Origin: Valencia hispanica
Taxonomy: Eukaryota; Chordata; Actinopteri; Cyprinodontiformes; Valenciidae
Assembly (NCBI GenBank): GCA_963556495.2
Contig: OY747717.1
Location: 3,161,001-3,225,000, forward strand
Reading direction: 5' to 3'
DNA: 64,000 bases
Under the pieces are notes generated by a model. The model worked only from the letters and a program-made list of their open reading frames with translations. It did not search any database and had not been told where the DNA came from. Both the position numbers and the translations under genes were made by a program. Below are positions 24,615-34,299 of the stretch, one piece after another (within the stretch, counting starts at the first letter, position 1; every line of letters begins with the position of its first letter).

Positions 24615-26155
24615 CTGATTCTTGATCTTTCTTTTTTAGGTCAAAAAGTAATTACTTGTGTTTTGTTTCTATTCAGCTGGAGAAAGTTAGGACATTTATT
24701 GATTTGTTTTATGCATTTACTTAGGGTTGGGTGGGTTCAAAGTCACCTGGTGACATCGTAATGTAGAGCTGAGTATCATTTGCATAGTTATGGTAGCTAA
24801 TCTTATTGGTTGCTATAATCTTGCCTAGTGGGAGCATGTAGATATTAAATAAGAGGGGCCCCAGGATGGAGCCTGGGGAACCCCACATGTGATTTCTGTT
24901 CGTTTTGATGAAAAGTTTCCTATTGAAACAAAGAAGTCCCTGTTCTTTAGGTAAGCCTCAAACCAGCCAAGTAGTGTACCAGAGTCCAACCCAGCTCTCC
25001 AATCGTTCCAATAATATATCATGATCAACCATGTCAAATGCAACACTGAGGTCCAACAGAACCAGGACTGTGGTTCTACCACAGTCTGTATTTATGCGGA
25101 TGTCATTGAAAACTTTGACGAGGCCAGTCTCAGTGCTGTGGTGAGCACGGAAACCAGATTGAAAAACATCAAAGCGGTTGGTCATTGTTATGAAGCCATT
25201 TAACTGCTGAAACAGCTTTTTTAATAATCTTACTGATGAATGGAAGATTAGAGATCGGCCTGTAGTTCTGCATTAACGTCTTGTCCAGATTCTTCTTCTT
25301 TAGTAGTGGTTTAATAACTGCTGTTTTTAAAGCCTGGGGGAAGACACCTGACAGGAGGGATGATTTCACTATTTGAATCAGATTCCCAATGACAGGGAAA
25401 ACTTTCTGAAGGAAAGCTGTGGGTAGGATATCAAGACAGCAAGAGGAGGAGCTTAATTGGTTAATGATTTCTTCTAGTTTTGTTTGGTTTAATTCATGAA
25501 TTTCAGACATTTTTTCTACATTGGTTTTATTTGGGTATAACATTGGTGGTCGGTTTGGTGCTGCGTTACAGACCGACTGTCTAATTATTAGAATCTTTTC
25601 AGTGAAAAAGCTGCAAATTAATTGCAGGTCCTGGTAGAGTTTAGTTCTGGGGCTACTGTCACTAAAGGATTAGTTAGTCTTTCTACTGTTGCAAACAGAG
25701 TCCGTGCATTATTAATGTTTCTGTTGATTTCAGAAAAGAATGATTCCCTAGCATCTTTTATAGTTAACTGATATCTATTCAGTTTCTCTTTGTAGATCTC
25801 ACAGTGAACCTGGAGTCGAGTTTTCCGCCATTTTCTCTCGGCTCGTCGACACTCTTTTTTCACTACGTACCAGTGGATTACTTGTCCACTGAGACTTCTT
25901 TCTACCTGAGACTACTTTCACTTTACTTGGAGCAATGGAATCCATGATGTCTGAGATTTTCACGAGGAAATTATCTACCAGCTTATTTACTGAGTTTGAG
26001 TTGGGAGATGAGGGGGATGTGGTGGAAGGGTAAATACGTTTAAAGGTTTCTACTGAACTGTCCCCTAGAAAACGCTTTTTTACAGTTATCTCACTGTGGC
26101 TAGACATTTTAGCAGAGATGGTACTTTCAAAGAAAACACAGAAATTTTCAGATAA
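24615..26155 (-). mobile_element. L2/Maui-like LINE copy 1, RT part
   Basis: Degenerate reverse transcriptase ORFs on the minus strand ([50 protein letters not shown]) are about 90% alike to the copy at 54.1-56.7 kb. It is interrupted by the Gypsy insertion and continues at 31,751. Its 3' end (C-terminal domain and UTR) is missing, which is unusual since LINEs normally lose 5' ends. The frame is broken in several places. Confidence 0.85.
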
Positions 26156-26801
26156 TGTCATGTTTCGTTTCTGTGGACTCTAGTGCGGACACATAAACGA
26201 CCAGCAGAAACAGGAGGTTAGCTATAAAGCAGATGATTTATTGTTTGCCCCCACAGGAACGGAACGACTGGAGGTAACCCACAGAGCTCGGGGTATGATA
26301 CTCGGAACGGAACTTGGGAGGGAGGCAGCCACTGATGGGGAGAGGAGATGAAGGTGAGTGGGTTACCATGAATCAGAGGGGAAGCAGGAATGGAATCTTG
26401 GCTTACTTGGATAGTACGATTGTCCTCAGCTCGGGGGGGGGGGGGAAAGAGAGTCGCGGTGTGTCCAACGTAACTCCGTCCAGGTTGTTCCGATCCCCAA
26501 GGTGGTTGAGGGTGGACCGACAGAAGAGGGCTTGGTCGAGCTCGGAGCAGGGCAGCAGGAGAGCAGCAGGAGGATCAGGGGAAGCAGGCTGAGATCGGAT
26601 CACAAAGGCTTGATGATAACGAATCGGGAAGGCGATCAGTCATCCGACAAGGTTAACGATCTGGCGTCTGCCCCCAGTCAGCGTTCCCCTTTTAACTGCC
26701 GCTCCTTGATTGCCTTAACTGCGATCAGCTGGGAGATGGCAACAAGCTGCGCCCTCTGTGGAGAAACAGGTGAGAGAACACCAAACACACACACCCTGAC
26801 A
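26156..26801 (-). repeat. 3' LTR of the Gypsy element (sense orientation)
   Basis: 646-bp LTR, identical in layout to the partner. The length difference is entirely a 13-G versus 7-G run at 26,433-26,445. A minus-strand AATAAA at 26,237-26,242 could end the transcript. Confidence 0.92.
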
Positions 26802-26816
26802 GTACCCCCCCCCCTC
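26802..26816 (-). other. Polypurine tract next to 3' LTR
   Basis: Sense-strand GAG followed by a run of ten G and then TAC abuts the 3' LTR start, as expected for the plus-strand primer of an LTR element. Confidence 0.7.
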
Positions 26817-26876
26817 AACGGACGCCTCCTGGCGGCCAAACCTGGCTGGAAGAGGCAGAAGCCCTCTCAAAGTCCG

Positions 26877-27500
26877 TTATGAGGGAAGGATCCAAAATGA
26901 AAGCCAACGGCGCTCCTCTGGGCCGTACCCCACCCAGTCCACGAGGTATTGGTGACCCCGGCCCCGAGGTCGCACATCCACTATGCGGCGAACCGTGTAG
27001 GCAGGGTGCCCATCAATGATCCGGGCGGGAGGAGGGGGTTCGGAAGGAGGGCACAAGGGACTGGCAGAAACCGGCTTAACCTGGGAAACATGAAAAACGG
27101 GATGGACCCGGGTATGGGCCGGGAGTTTTAAACGGAGCGTCGAGGGGCTGATAACCGACTCGACGGGAAAAGGCCCTAGGAAACGAGGTGCCATCTTCCT
27201 TGAGACTCCTTTCAAGGGAAAGTCACGGGCTGACAGCCATACTAATTGACCAGGTGTATATTGGGGAGCGGGGCGACGGTGTAGGTCAGCGTAACGCTTG
27301 TTTTGGGCGGATGAGCGTTGGAGGGCTGCCCTGGTCAGCTCCCAAACTCTTCTGCAGGACTTGATGTGAGAATGGACAGAGGGAATGGTGGAATTGGGAA
27401 TCGAGCTGGGGAGGAGAGACGGTTGGTACCCGAGGGAGGCCTCAAAGGGGAGACCCCGGTGGCCGCTGATGTGTGGGAATTGCGTGCGTACTCGACCCAA
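26877..27500 (-). pseudogene. Gypsy pol C-terminal part: integrase end and chromodomain
   Basis: 207-codon continuation of pol in a shifted frame. A one-base loss near 27,440 (before the FEASLGYQP motif) separates it from the main ORF, in addition to the nonsense codon. It carries the GPY/F-like segment ([12 protein letters not shown]) and a chromodomain near residues 165-200 ([25 protein letters not shown]), which targets chromoviral integration. It has no proper ATG. Translation as a separate protein is not expected. Confidence 0.85.
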
Positions 27501-27514
27501 GGAAGGTGGGAGCT

Positions 27515-30205
27515 TCAGGTGGAAGGGTTCGTTGCGCAGACGCAGCGAAGGGAGCTCTCCAGCTCCTGGTTCAGTCTCTCACACTGGCCGTTAGCTTGTG
27601 GGTGGAAGCCTGAGGTTAGTTGGGTCCGGGCCCCAAGAGCTGCGCAGAAGTCCCTCCACACACGGGAGATGAACTGGGGACCTCGATCCGAGAGGATCTC
27701 CACAGGGATGCCGTGAAGCCGAAAAACGTGTAGACAGAGGAGCTTGGCGGTCTGGGCTGCAGTAGGCAATCTGGTAAGTGGAATGAGATGGCAGGCCTTC
27801 GAAAAACGGTCAACAATGGTTAGGATGACTGACTTGCCATGTGATGTGGGCAGTCCGGTGACAAAGTCTAGGGCGATGTGGGACCAGGGCCGAGCTGAGA
27901 TGGGGAGGAGTTGAAGGTAACCCAAGGCGGGCTGATGTAAGCTTTTGTTGCGGTTACATGTAGGACAGGCCAAAACATACTCCCTCACATCTTTATTGAG
28001 CCCTGGCCACCAGAAATAACGGCGGAGGAGTGCAATAGTTCGACTCGTCCCTGGGTGACAGGAGAATCTGTAAGTGTGCCCCCATTGGATGACTCTGGAG
28101 CGAACAGATGATGGGACAAAGATACGATGCGGAGGACCTCCCCCAGGGTCAGGCTCGTTGACTTGGGCGTGCTTGATAAGGGACTCGATGTCCCAGGTGA
28201 GTGATGCCACGGAGCAGGAGGGTGGGAGGATGGGTGCAGGAACGTCGGGATGGTCGTCAGATGACTGCTGGCGGGACAGAGCGTCAGGTTTAATGTTCTT
28301 GGAACCTGGCTTGTAAGTGATATTTAGATTAAAACGAGAGAAGAATAAAGACCAGCGGTATTGACGGGGGTTTAATCTTTTGGCTGCTTGGATGTAGAGT
28401 AAGTTCTTGTGGTCCGTCCATACTATGACCGGGAGCTCCGAACCCTCCAGCCAATGCCGCCACTCCTCCAGGGCCAACTTGATAGCGAGGAGCTCTCGGT
28501 CACCTATGCTGTAATTCCTCTCCGCAGGGGTGAAACGCTTTGAGAAAAAAGCACAGGGATGCAATTTCTGATCCTGGGGAGAACGCTGTGAAAGGACAGC
28601 TCCGACTCCGGTATCCGAGGCGTCAACCTCCATAATGAACTGGATCTTTACGTTGGGGAAAATGAGAATGGGTGCTTCGGTGAATCTCACCTTTAGATGT
28701 TGGAAGGCCTGGTCTGCTGCTTGGTCCCAGATGAAAGGTCGCTTAACGGAGGTGAGGGCGGTTAGAGGGGCTGCGATGACGCCGAAATCCCGAATGAAGC
28801 GTCTGTAAAAATTAGCGAACCCCAGGAACCGTTGCAGCTGCCTTCTGGACGTGGGAATGGGCCAGTCTTGGACCGCCTTAATCTTACTGGGGTCAGCCTT
28901 CACCTGTCCACCCTCGAAGACATAACCCAAAAAGGAGACAGATGACAGATGAAATTCACATTTTTCAACTTTAACATAGAGACAATTCTCTAGCAGCCGT
29001 TGAAGAACTAGCCGGACATGCTGGCAATGCTGTGGCAGATCCTTGGAGAAAATAAGGATATCATCAAGGTAGACGAAAACAAAAACATTTAGAAAATCAC
29101 GGAGCACATCATTCACCAGATGTTGAAAAACGGCCGGGGCATTGCAAAGGCCAAAAGGCATGACCAGGTATTCGAAGTGCCCGATGTGGGTCTTAAAGGC
29201 TGTTTTCCACTCGTCACCTCCGCGGATCCGAACAAGATGGTAAGCTTTCTGCAGGTCGAGCTTTGTGAACACTGTAGCCCCCTGCACGGCCTCAAAAGCT
29301 GAGGTGATGAGAGGTAATGAATACTGGTTCTTGACTGTGATGGCATTTAGACCTCTGTAGTCAATACAGGGACGTAAAGTCTTATCCTTTTTCTCCACAA
29401 AGAAAAATCCCGCTCCCAGGGGAGAAGTGGAAGGGCGAATTAGGCCCACGGCCAGGGAATCGTTAACATATGTCTCAAGGGCAGCTCTCTCCTTGGCGGA
29501 CAGGTTGAAGAGACGTCCAGAGGGAAGAGGGGCCCCAGGGAGGAGATCGATGGCGCAATCGTAAGGCCTGTGAGGAGGGAGAGAGAGAGCCTTGGATTTA
29601 CTAAAAGCTTGCTGCAGATCATGGTACTCGGGGGGGATTTTAGTCAGGTCTGGCTGATCAGAAACTGGGACTGCTACAGAGGAACCGGAACTGGGAATGG
29701 CCGAACGCAGGCAGTTTTGGTGACAGAACCCACTCCAGGACTCAACCCGTGCTTTAGCCCAATTAATGCTTGGGTTGTGAGTGGCCAACCAGGGGTAACC
29801 TAAGACTAAGGGGGCGTCTCTATTGGGAAAAACAAAGAAAGAAATCTGCTCATGGTGGTTGCCAGAAAGGACCAGTCTTAAGGGGACAGTTTGATGGGTT
29901 ATCTCAGTTAGGGTCCTTCCATCAAGAGCAGTTACATTTAAGGGAACAGAAAGCGCTTCCACCGGAAGGTTATATTTACCCACAATCTCAGGGCAAATTA
30001 AATTCTGCTCGGACCCTGAGTCAACGAGTGCTTGGAGAGAGATGTGGGTCTGGTGAACTAAAATCAAAGCGGGCAACATGGGCCTGGGGTTAGAGTTATT
30101 GACCCCGCCCGACAGGACCCCCAGACTCACTGCCGGACTGGATCTTTTGGACGAGCGGGGCAGGTTGAAATAAAATGACCCGGGGTACCGCAATATAGGC
30201 AGCAA
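27515..30205 (-). pseudogene. Gypsy pol, main ORF (protease-RT-RNase H-integrase), ended by a nonsense codon
   Basis: 896-aa ORF. It has an aspartic protease DSG (62-64), a reverse transcriptase with YLDD (379-382) and a preceding KLDLQKAYH motif, and RNase H with a catalytic Asp near 528 and WTDHKN near 596-601. The integrase zinc finger is H710/H717/C747/C750, and its catalytic triad is D780, D840 and E876. All catalytic residues are present. The ORF then stops at TGA 27517-27515, where the family has a Trp codon. The chromodomain part continues beyond, so the full polyprotein is broken. It opens in a -1 frame relative to gag, and the exact first residue is set by frameshifting rather than by the first Met. 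Confidence 0.9.
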
Positions 30206-31116
30206 CGGCCTTCCATACGGCGCTGCTGTTCCGTCGGAGAAAGCCGAGCCCTGCCGATCTGCATCGGCTCGGGAGAGGGTAGACGTGCAGGAGGAGCGGG
30301 GAATGTGAAATCCGCCGAGGGGCCGGCTGACGAAGAGGAGGAAACAAACTGCGGTTTAGATCTTCCTCTTGATCTCTCGCGTAACCTGTTGTCAATCTTG
30401 ATCGCGAGATCAATCAAACTATCCACGGACTCGGGTTCGTCGCGGTAAGCGAGCTCATCTCTAATTTGCTCGTTCAGGGAATTAAGAAAAGCAGCCTTAA
30501 GTGCCGGTCGGTTCCAGCCAGACTCAGCAGCTAGGGTGCGGAACTCAACGGCCAAGTCGGCGACTGAGCGGTTTCTTTGTTTGAGTTCCCACAGAAGCTT
30601 GGCAATCTGTTCCTCGCCCCTCGTGACGCAGAAAGTCTGCTTGAACTGTCTAAGAAACTCGTCAAAGGAGGAGCTGCTGAGGGAGCTTTGGTCGAAGCTG
30701 GCCTGGGCCCATCGAAGGGCTCTGTCTCTCAACAGGGCTATAATATAAGAGATCTTATTAGCGTCCTCACTGAAAGTTCGAGGGGAACGTTCGAATGCCA
30801 GAGAACACTGTAACAGGAAACCCTGACTTTTCGATAGGTCACCGGCGAAGGGCTCTGGAGGTGGTGTGACTACCTCGCGAAAAGCTGGAGAAGGAGACGG
30901 GTCAGCAGTGGCCGGGGGGGGTGATGTTTGGGTAGTAAGTTTGGAACTGAGATCCTGGATTACCTTGGTTAACTCATGGAAACTCTGTAGGAGCGCAGTC
31001 TGTTGCTGCTGCATGTTCTGAAGAGCGGCTTCATGACGACCCAGGAGCATGCCCTGCTCGGAGACGGCTGAACGTAAGTGTGCCGCAGAGTCCGATTGGC
31101 CAGATCGTTCTGTCAT
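30127..31116 (-). CDS. Gypsy gag, intact (329 aa)
   Basis: Retrotransposon capsid/nucleocapsid protein. The N-terminal third is Gln-rich and helical. The middle resembles the sushi-class capsid fold ([27 protein letters not shown]). The C-terminus has one CCHC knuckle, [14 protein letters not shown], at about residues 308-321. The ORF has no break. The ATG lies in the last six bases of the 5' LTR, so initiation overlaps the primer-binding region. It overlaps pol by 79 nt, in a different frame, which suggests programmed -1 frameshifting. Related domesticated genes in mammals include RTL/PEG10, but this copy is clearly a transposon. Confidence 0.9.
   Translation of the reverse strand: MTERSGQSDSAAHLRSAVSEQGMLLGRHEAALQNMQQQQTALLQSFHELTKVIQDLSSKLTTQTSPPPATADPSPSPAFREVVTPPPEPFAGDLSKSQGFLLQCSLAFERSPRTFSEDANKISYIIALLRDRALRWAQASFDQSSLSSSSFDEFLRQFKQTFCVTRGEEQIAKLLWELKQRNRSVADLAVEFRTLAAESGWNRPALKAAFLNSLNEQIRDELAYRDEPESVDSLIDLAIKIDNRLRERSRGRSKPQFVSSSSSAGPSADFTFPAPPARLPSPEPMQIGRARLSPTEQQRRMEGRCCLYCGTPGHFISTCPARPKDPVRQ
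31100..31110 (-). other. Self-primer binding site of the Gypsy element
   Basis: The sense sequence AACGATCTGGC starts one base after the 5' LTR. It is an exact 11-nt reverse complement of GCCAGATCGTT in the LTR (minus strand 31614-31604), the expected first bases of the transcript. No tRNA-type TGG primer site is found next to the LTR. This is the self-priming layout known for Tf1/sushi elements. Confidence 0.65.
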
Positions 31117-31750
31117 GTTTCGTTTCTGTGGACTCTAGTGCGGACACACAAACGGCCAGCAGAAACAGGAGGTTAGCTATAAAGCAGATGATTTATTGTT
31201 TGCCCCCACAGGAACGGAACGACTGGAGGTAATCCACAGAGCTCGGGGTATGATACTCGGAACGGAACTTGGGAGGGAAGCAGCCACTGATGGGGAGAGG
31301 AGATGAAGGTGAGTGGGTTACCATGAATCAGAGGGGAAGCAGGAATGGAATCTTGGCTTACTTGGATAGTACGATTGTCCTCAGCTCGGGGGGGAAAGAG
31401 AGTCGCGGTGTGTCCAACGTAACTCCGTCCAGGTTGTTCCGATCCCCAAGGTGGTTGAGGGTGGACCGACAGAAGAGGGCTTGGTCGAGCTCGGAGCAGG
31501 GCAGCAGGAGAGCAGCAGGAGGATCAGGGGAAGCAGGCTGAGATCGGATCACAAAGGCTTGATGATAACGAATCGGGAAGGCGATCAGTCATCCGACAAG
31601 GTTAACGATCTGGCGTCTGCCCCCAGTCAGCGTTCCCCTTTTAACTGCCGCTCCTTGATTGCCTTAACTGCGATCAGCTGGGAGATGGCAACAAGCTGCG
31701 CCCTCTGTGGAGAAACAGGTGAGAGAACACCAAACACACACACCCTGACA
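31111..31750 (-). repeat. 5' LTR of the Gypsy element (sense orientation)
   Basis: 640-bp LTR. In sense direction U3 is about 136 bp. It holds a TTAAAA box (31644-31639) 30 bp before a predicted transcript start at 31614. The last six sense bases include the ATG of gag. A minus-strand AATAAA lies at 31,192-31,197. Confidence 0.92.
31639..31644 (-). promoter_or_regulatory. TATA-like box in 5' LTR
   Basis: TTAAAA on the minus strand, about 30 bp upstream of the predicted transcript start at 31614, which was placed independently from complementarity to the primer site. Confidence 0.5.
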
Positions 31751-32260
31751 GATAATGCAATATTAATTACCGAGATGTCAGATATAGTTAAACCTTTGCT
31801 GATAATAAAGTCCAGAGTGTGTTGTTTTTTTAGCTAGTCTATCCTGGGGGTTGTCAGTAAGGATATTGAAATCCCCTACAATGATTAATTGGTAATAATT
31901 GATGCATATTACGGAAAGAAGGTTCTATCAATGGAGAAGTTTTTATTATTTACGTCTAGCCTGGTTTCTGATAAAAAAAGAGTGTGTGCATTATGTTCAG
32001 TGATGAATTCATTGATTAGAAACGACTTCCCTGATAGAGACCTAATGTTTAATAAATCTAATTTTAGTAGTTGGATGATGGATAGCTGAACCTTCTGACA
32101 AGTGATGAATTTGAGATTTGGTTTAATATGAGAGCAATTGGTTTTAAGTTTTTGTTTTCTGTTGCTCATAAGCACTGGAATGCTACTATCGGGGAGGATG
32201 GACAACTCTCGGGAGACGATGGGAGTGTAATTACTGTCCGGTCCGTTCTATTATTATTTT
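31751..32260 (-). mobile_element. L2/Maui-like LINE copy 1, endonuclease part
   Basis: Continuation of the split LINE. It starts with the second GATAA and matches 56,518-56,690 of copy 2. The ORF at 31909-32205 has LLNIRSLSGKSFLINEFI and TLFLSETRL, the N-terminal part of an AP-endonuclease domain. A (GTTC)n run follows at 32,276-32,300. Confidence 0.75.
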
Positions 32261-32275
32261 TTCGTCTGTCGTTCT

Positions 32276-32300
32276 GTCTGTCGTTCGTTCGTTCGTTCGT
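32276..32300. repeat. (GTTC)n microsatellite
   Basis: Short tetranucleotide run of about six GTTC units next to the LINE fragment. Confidence 0.85.
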
Positions 32301-32601
32301 TCCCAGCTGAGGAATGGGCAGAGTTCATCCAGTGTTAGGCACAGAGGCCTGATGTAGTCCAAGTTTCGGTGTTAGTTGTGTACCAATTCCAATTTGTGCC
32401 TTCAGTGTGTCAGAGAAATTTCAAAAGCGAAAGTCATTTGGTGTAGATGAGTCGGATGACGTTGGCATACTTGAAGAGCGCTGTACGTCTTTGCTCGTTG
32501 CTGGTGCGGTCATAGAAAAGGTAGGAAGTGTTTACCAATGTAATAGTACAATATAGCAGTATCAGATGACGCCATCTTACAAGTTTCAGTAGCGTGAAGC
32601 G

Positions 32602-32901
32602 TTGACAGCTGAACACTGCTGTGTTCCTTTGTATACCTCGTCAGCTAAATATAATTCAACAGTCAGTTTTCACACATTTCCATCGGACGGTCATCTACAA
32701 AAGAGAAGGGTTGTGAACATTACAAGGGAAAACTTCATCGTCTCTCGCCACACCCGTGTCTGCAGTTTGCAGCACAGGGCGTCAAAGAGCCGAGTGATGG
32801 AGGAGGAGGCTAAAGCCCGGCGCCGTTCCTGTTTTATTTCATTGGAACAACTATTCTCTTGGTGTAAGTATACGTCGTCTCGTTCTTCTTCGTGGATCTA
32901 A
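32602..32901 (+). pseudogene. Second, decayed THAP-domain relic
   Basis: Reads HCCVPLYTSSAKYNSTVSFH, then a degraded middle, HTRVCSLQH and LFSWCKYTSS, the layout of a fish transposon-type THAP protein. The second zinc Cys is Tyr, the core Trp is lost and the CxxH spacing is disturbed, so it is not functional as read. It lies on the opposite strand from the THAP at 33.7-33.95 kb and is of a different subtype. Confidence 0.5.
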
Positions 32902-32921
32902 AGCAGCTCGCCCTCACTGTC

Positions 32922-32967
32922 ACTTCTCCTGTCTCACTCTTGTTGGAAAGAGTGAGACAGGAGAAGT
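32922..32967. repeat. Perfect 20-bp inverted repeat (hairpin)
   Basis: Left arm ACTTCTCCTGTCTCACTCTT (32922-32941), 6-bp loop, and an exact reverse-complement right arm (32948-32967). Confidence 0.9.
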
Positions 32968-33112
32968 AGTTGTGGCTCATTAGCAAATACAGCTAATACT
33001 AACCTAAGAAAACAATATAAGTAGCCATGCATTTATCTCAAAGAACAGTACAAATGCATGTCTGTGTTAAATGTGAGCTGTCCTTCTCACTGTCCTAATC
33101 AGACTATATTAA

Positions 33113-34216
33113 AGGTGCCCTGCCACACGTATTTCATTACTTTTGTGGTAATTTCTGAAGTTTACCATGGACTCTGTAACATTTCTTGTGGAAAAAAAAT
33201 GCCTTGGTTACCTTGTTTCAAGCCATTCTAGCTGCTAGCATTAAAGCCTGCAGGAAGACTCAGCTCGATTTCCGCCAGTTCTCATTAATATTCAATGAGC
33301 TAAGCTGCTTGACTCCGATTGGCTAATCGCTAGGATATGAGAGCATGGCTATTCCTTCACCCAGCGCAACAAGTAGACTAGAGGAACTTTGTTTACTATC
33401 TTCTGGAATTGTGGCAGAAATGGCTTCTTCAGGTGTAGGCGAGGGGGCCCTTGGAACATTTTGTGCCCAGAGGGCTCTGCTAACATAATCCGGCCCTGTT
33501 TGCGTCTGTTTCCTCCATAACATGACAGCTTGGCAACAGCTGTTATCAAATAATTTTAGCTTTATGGCATGAACTTAGCTTGGCTAGCGAGTGCTAGCAT
33601 TGTCCAAATTAAATTAAAACCTGCTAGGCTAGCGAGTGCATTAAACCTGTATAACACAGCTTTTTCTTGAGTTGACAATGGAGTTTTACTTGCGGGCTGT
33701 GCACTGTCCGTAGACTGACGCGATGGCTCCAGGCTTCAACCGTGTCGCGAAGCCTTTGCTGTGCTCTCCAAAGCTGACAAAGTCTCCCTCTTCAAAATGT
33801 GTTGGGCAGATAACTAAATTCGTATGATCCTGTTGTGTCATTGTTCCAAAAATGAACTGAAGCCATTTCATCCTCAACTCTGGGTTCTTGGGCAACATGT
33901 GCATTGTTGAACTTCTATTCTTGCATAGGGCACAAGCCCATTGACGTACAGCCATCTTTGCTGTATAGGAAAACTCTTCTGTGGGCGCGTCTCAAGTGGG
34001 AGAGCTCATGAATAGTAATGAGTAACGAATCACTTCCACGTCAAATTGACGAGCTTTTCTAATTGGCCTAATTTCTCCGCTTATTTTGTTTTATTGGCTG
34101 GAGCTGACAGAGGATGTAGCGGTTCATTTTCACATTCACGAAATAACACAAACACATATAGACCTAACACATTTCAAAAAATACAAGTAAAAACGGTTTT
34201 GTGTGGCAGCGCACCT
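33113..34216 (-). mobile_element. Kolobok-like DNA transposon with THAP exon
   Basis: 1.1-kb element flanked by TTAA on both sides (33109-33112, 34217-34220). Terminal inverted repeats read AGGTGCcCTGCCACAC and AGGTGCgCTGCCACAC (one mismatch). TTAA duplications, a purine start and a THAP domain together match the Kolobok superfamily. piggyBac shares TTAA but has CC-starting termini and no THAP. Most of the transposase is absent, so it is non-autonomous. Confidence 0.7.
33686..33955 (-). pseudogene. THAP-domain fragment of the Kolobok-like element (89 codons)
   Basis: THAP domains are C2CH zinc fingers that bind DNA and occur in transposases and host proteins. Here the ligands C8, C11, C50 and H53 are all present, with P22, W31 and F54 at the conserved spacing (CALC, HMLPKNPELRMKWLQF, ICPTHF). 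The ORF is uninterrupted, but no transposase catalytic domain follows inside the element. It could be an exon of a longer lost ORF. Confidence 0.6.
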
Positions 34217-34299
34217 TTAATATGTCTGTCTCACTGTCTTGATGATGGTACCTCTGAGCTACCGCTGTTAGCTGATTGGTTATATACAGCTTAAAGCCC

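Larger units (their letters stand above)
26156..31750 (-). mobile_element. Ty3/Gypsy LTR retrotransposon, Tf1/sushi-type chromovirus
   Basis: Nearly complete 5.6-kb element on the minus strand. LTRs are 26156-26801 and 31111-31750, both bounded by TGTCA...TGACA. The flanking 5-bp target duplication is GATAA (26151-26155 and 31751-31755). Order in sense direction is 5' LTR, self-primer site, gag, pol (protease, RT, RNase H, integrase, chromodomain), polypurine tract, 3' LTR. The LTRs differ by about four substitutions and one G-run length (13 versus 7), so the insertion is recent. It sits inside an L2 LINE copy. pol carries a nonsense codon and a one-base frameshift, so this copy is unlikely to be autonomous. 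Confidence 0.93.

Noticed and set aside
26156..31750. Endogenous retrovirus with envelope
   Set aside because: No envelope ORF between integrase/chromodomain and the 3' LTR. The chromodomain and self-primer layout mark a Ty3/Gypsy retrotransposon.
26949..31837. Plus-strand ORFs across the Gypsy element and LTRs
   Set aside because: All are shadows of gag/pol or lie in LTR non-coding sequence. Two near-identical ORFs of about 90 codons simply mirror the paired LTRs.
33113..34216. piggyBac element
   Set aside because: TTAA flanks fit, but the ends start AGG rather than CC, and the THAP domain points to Kolobok.
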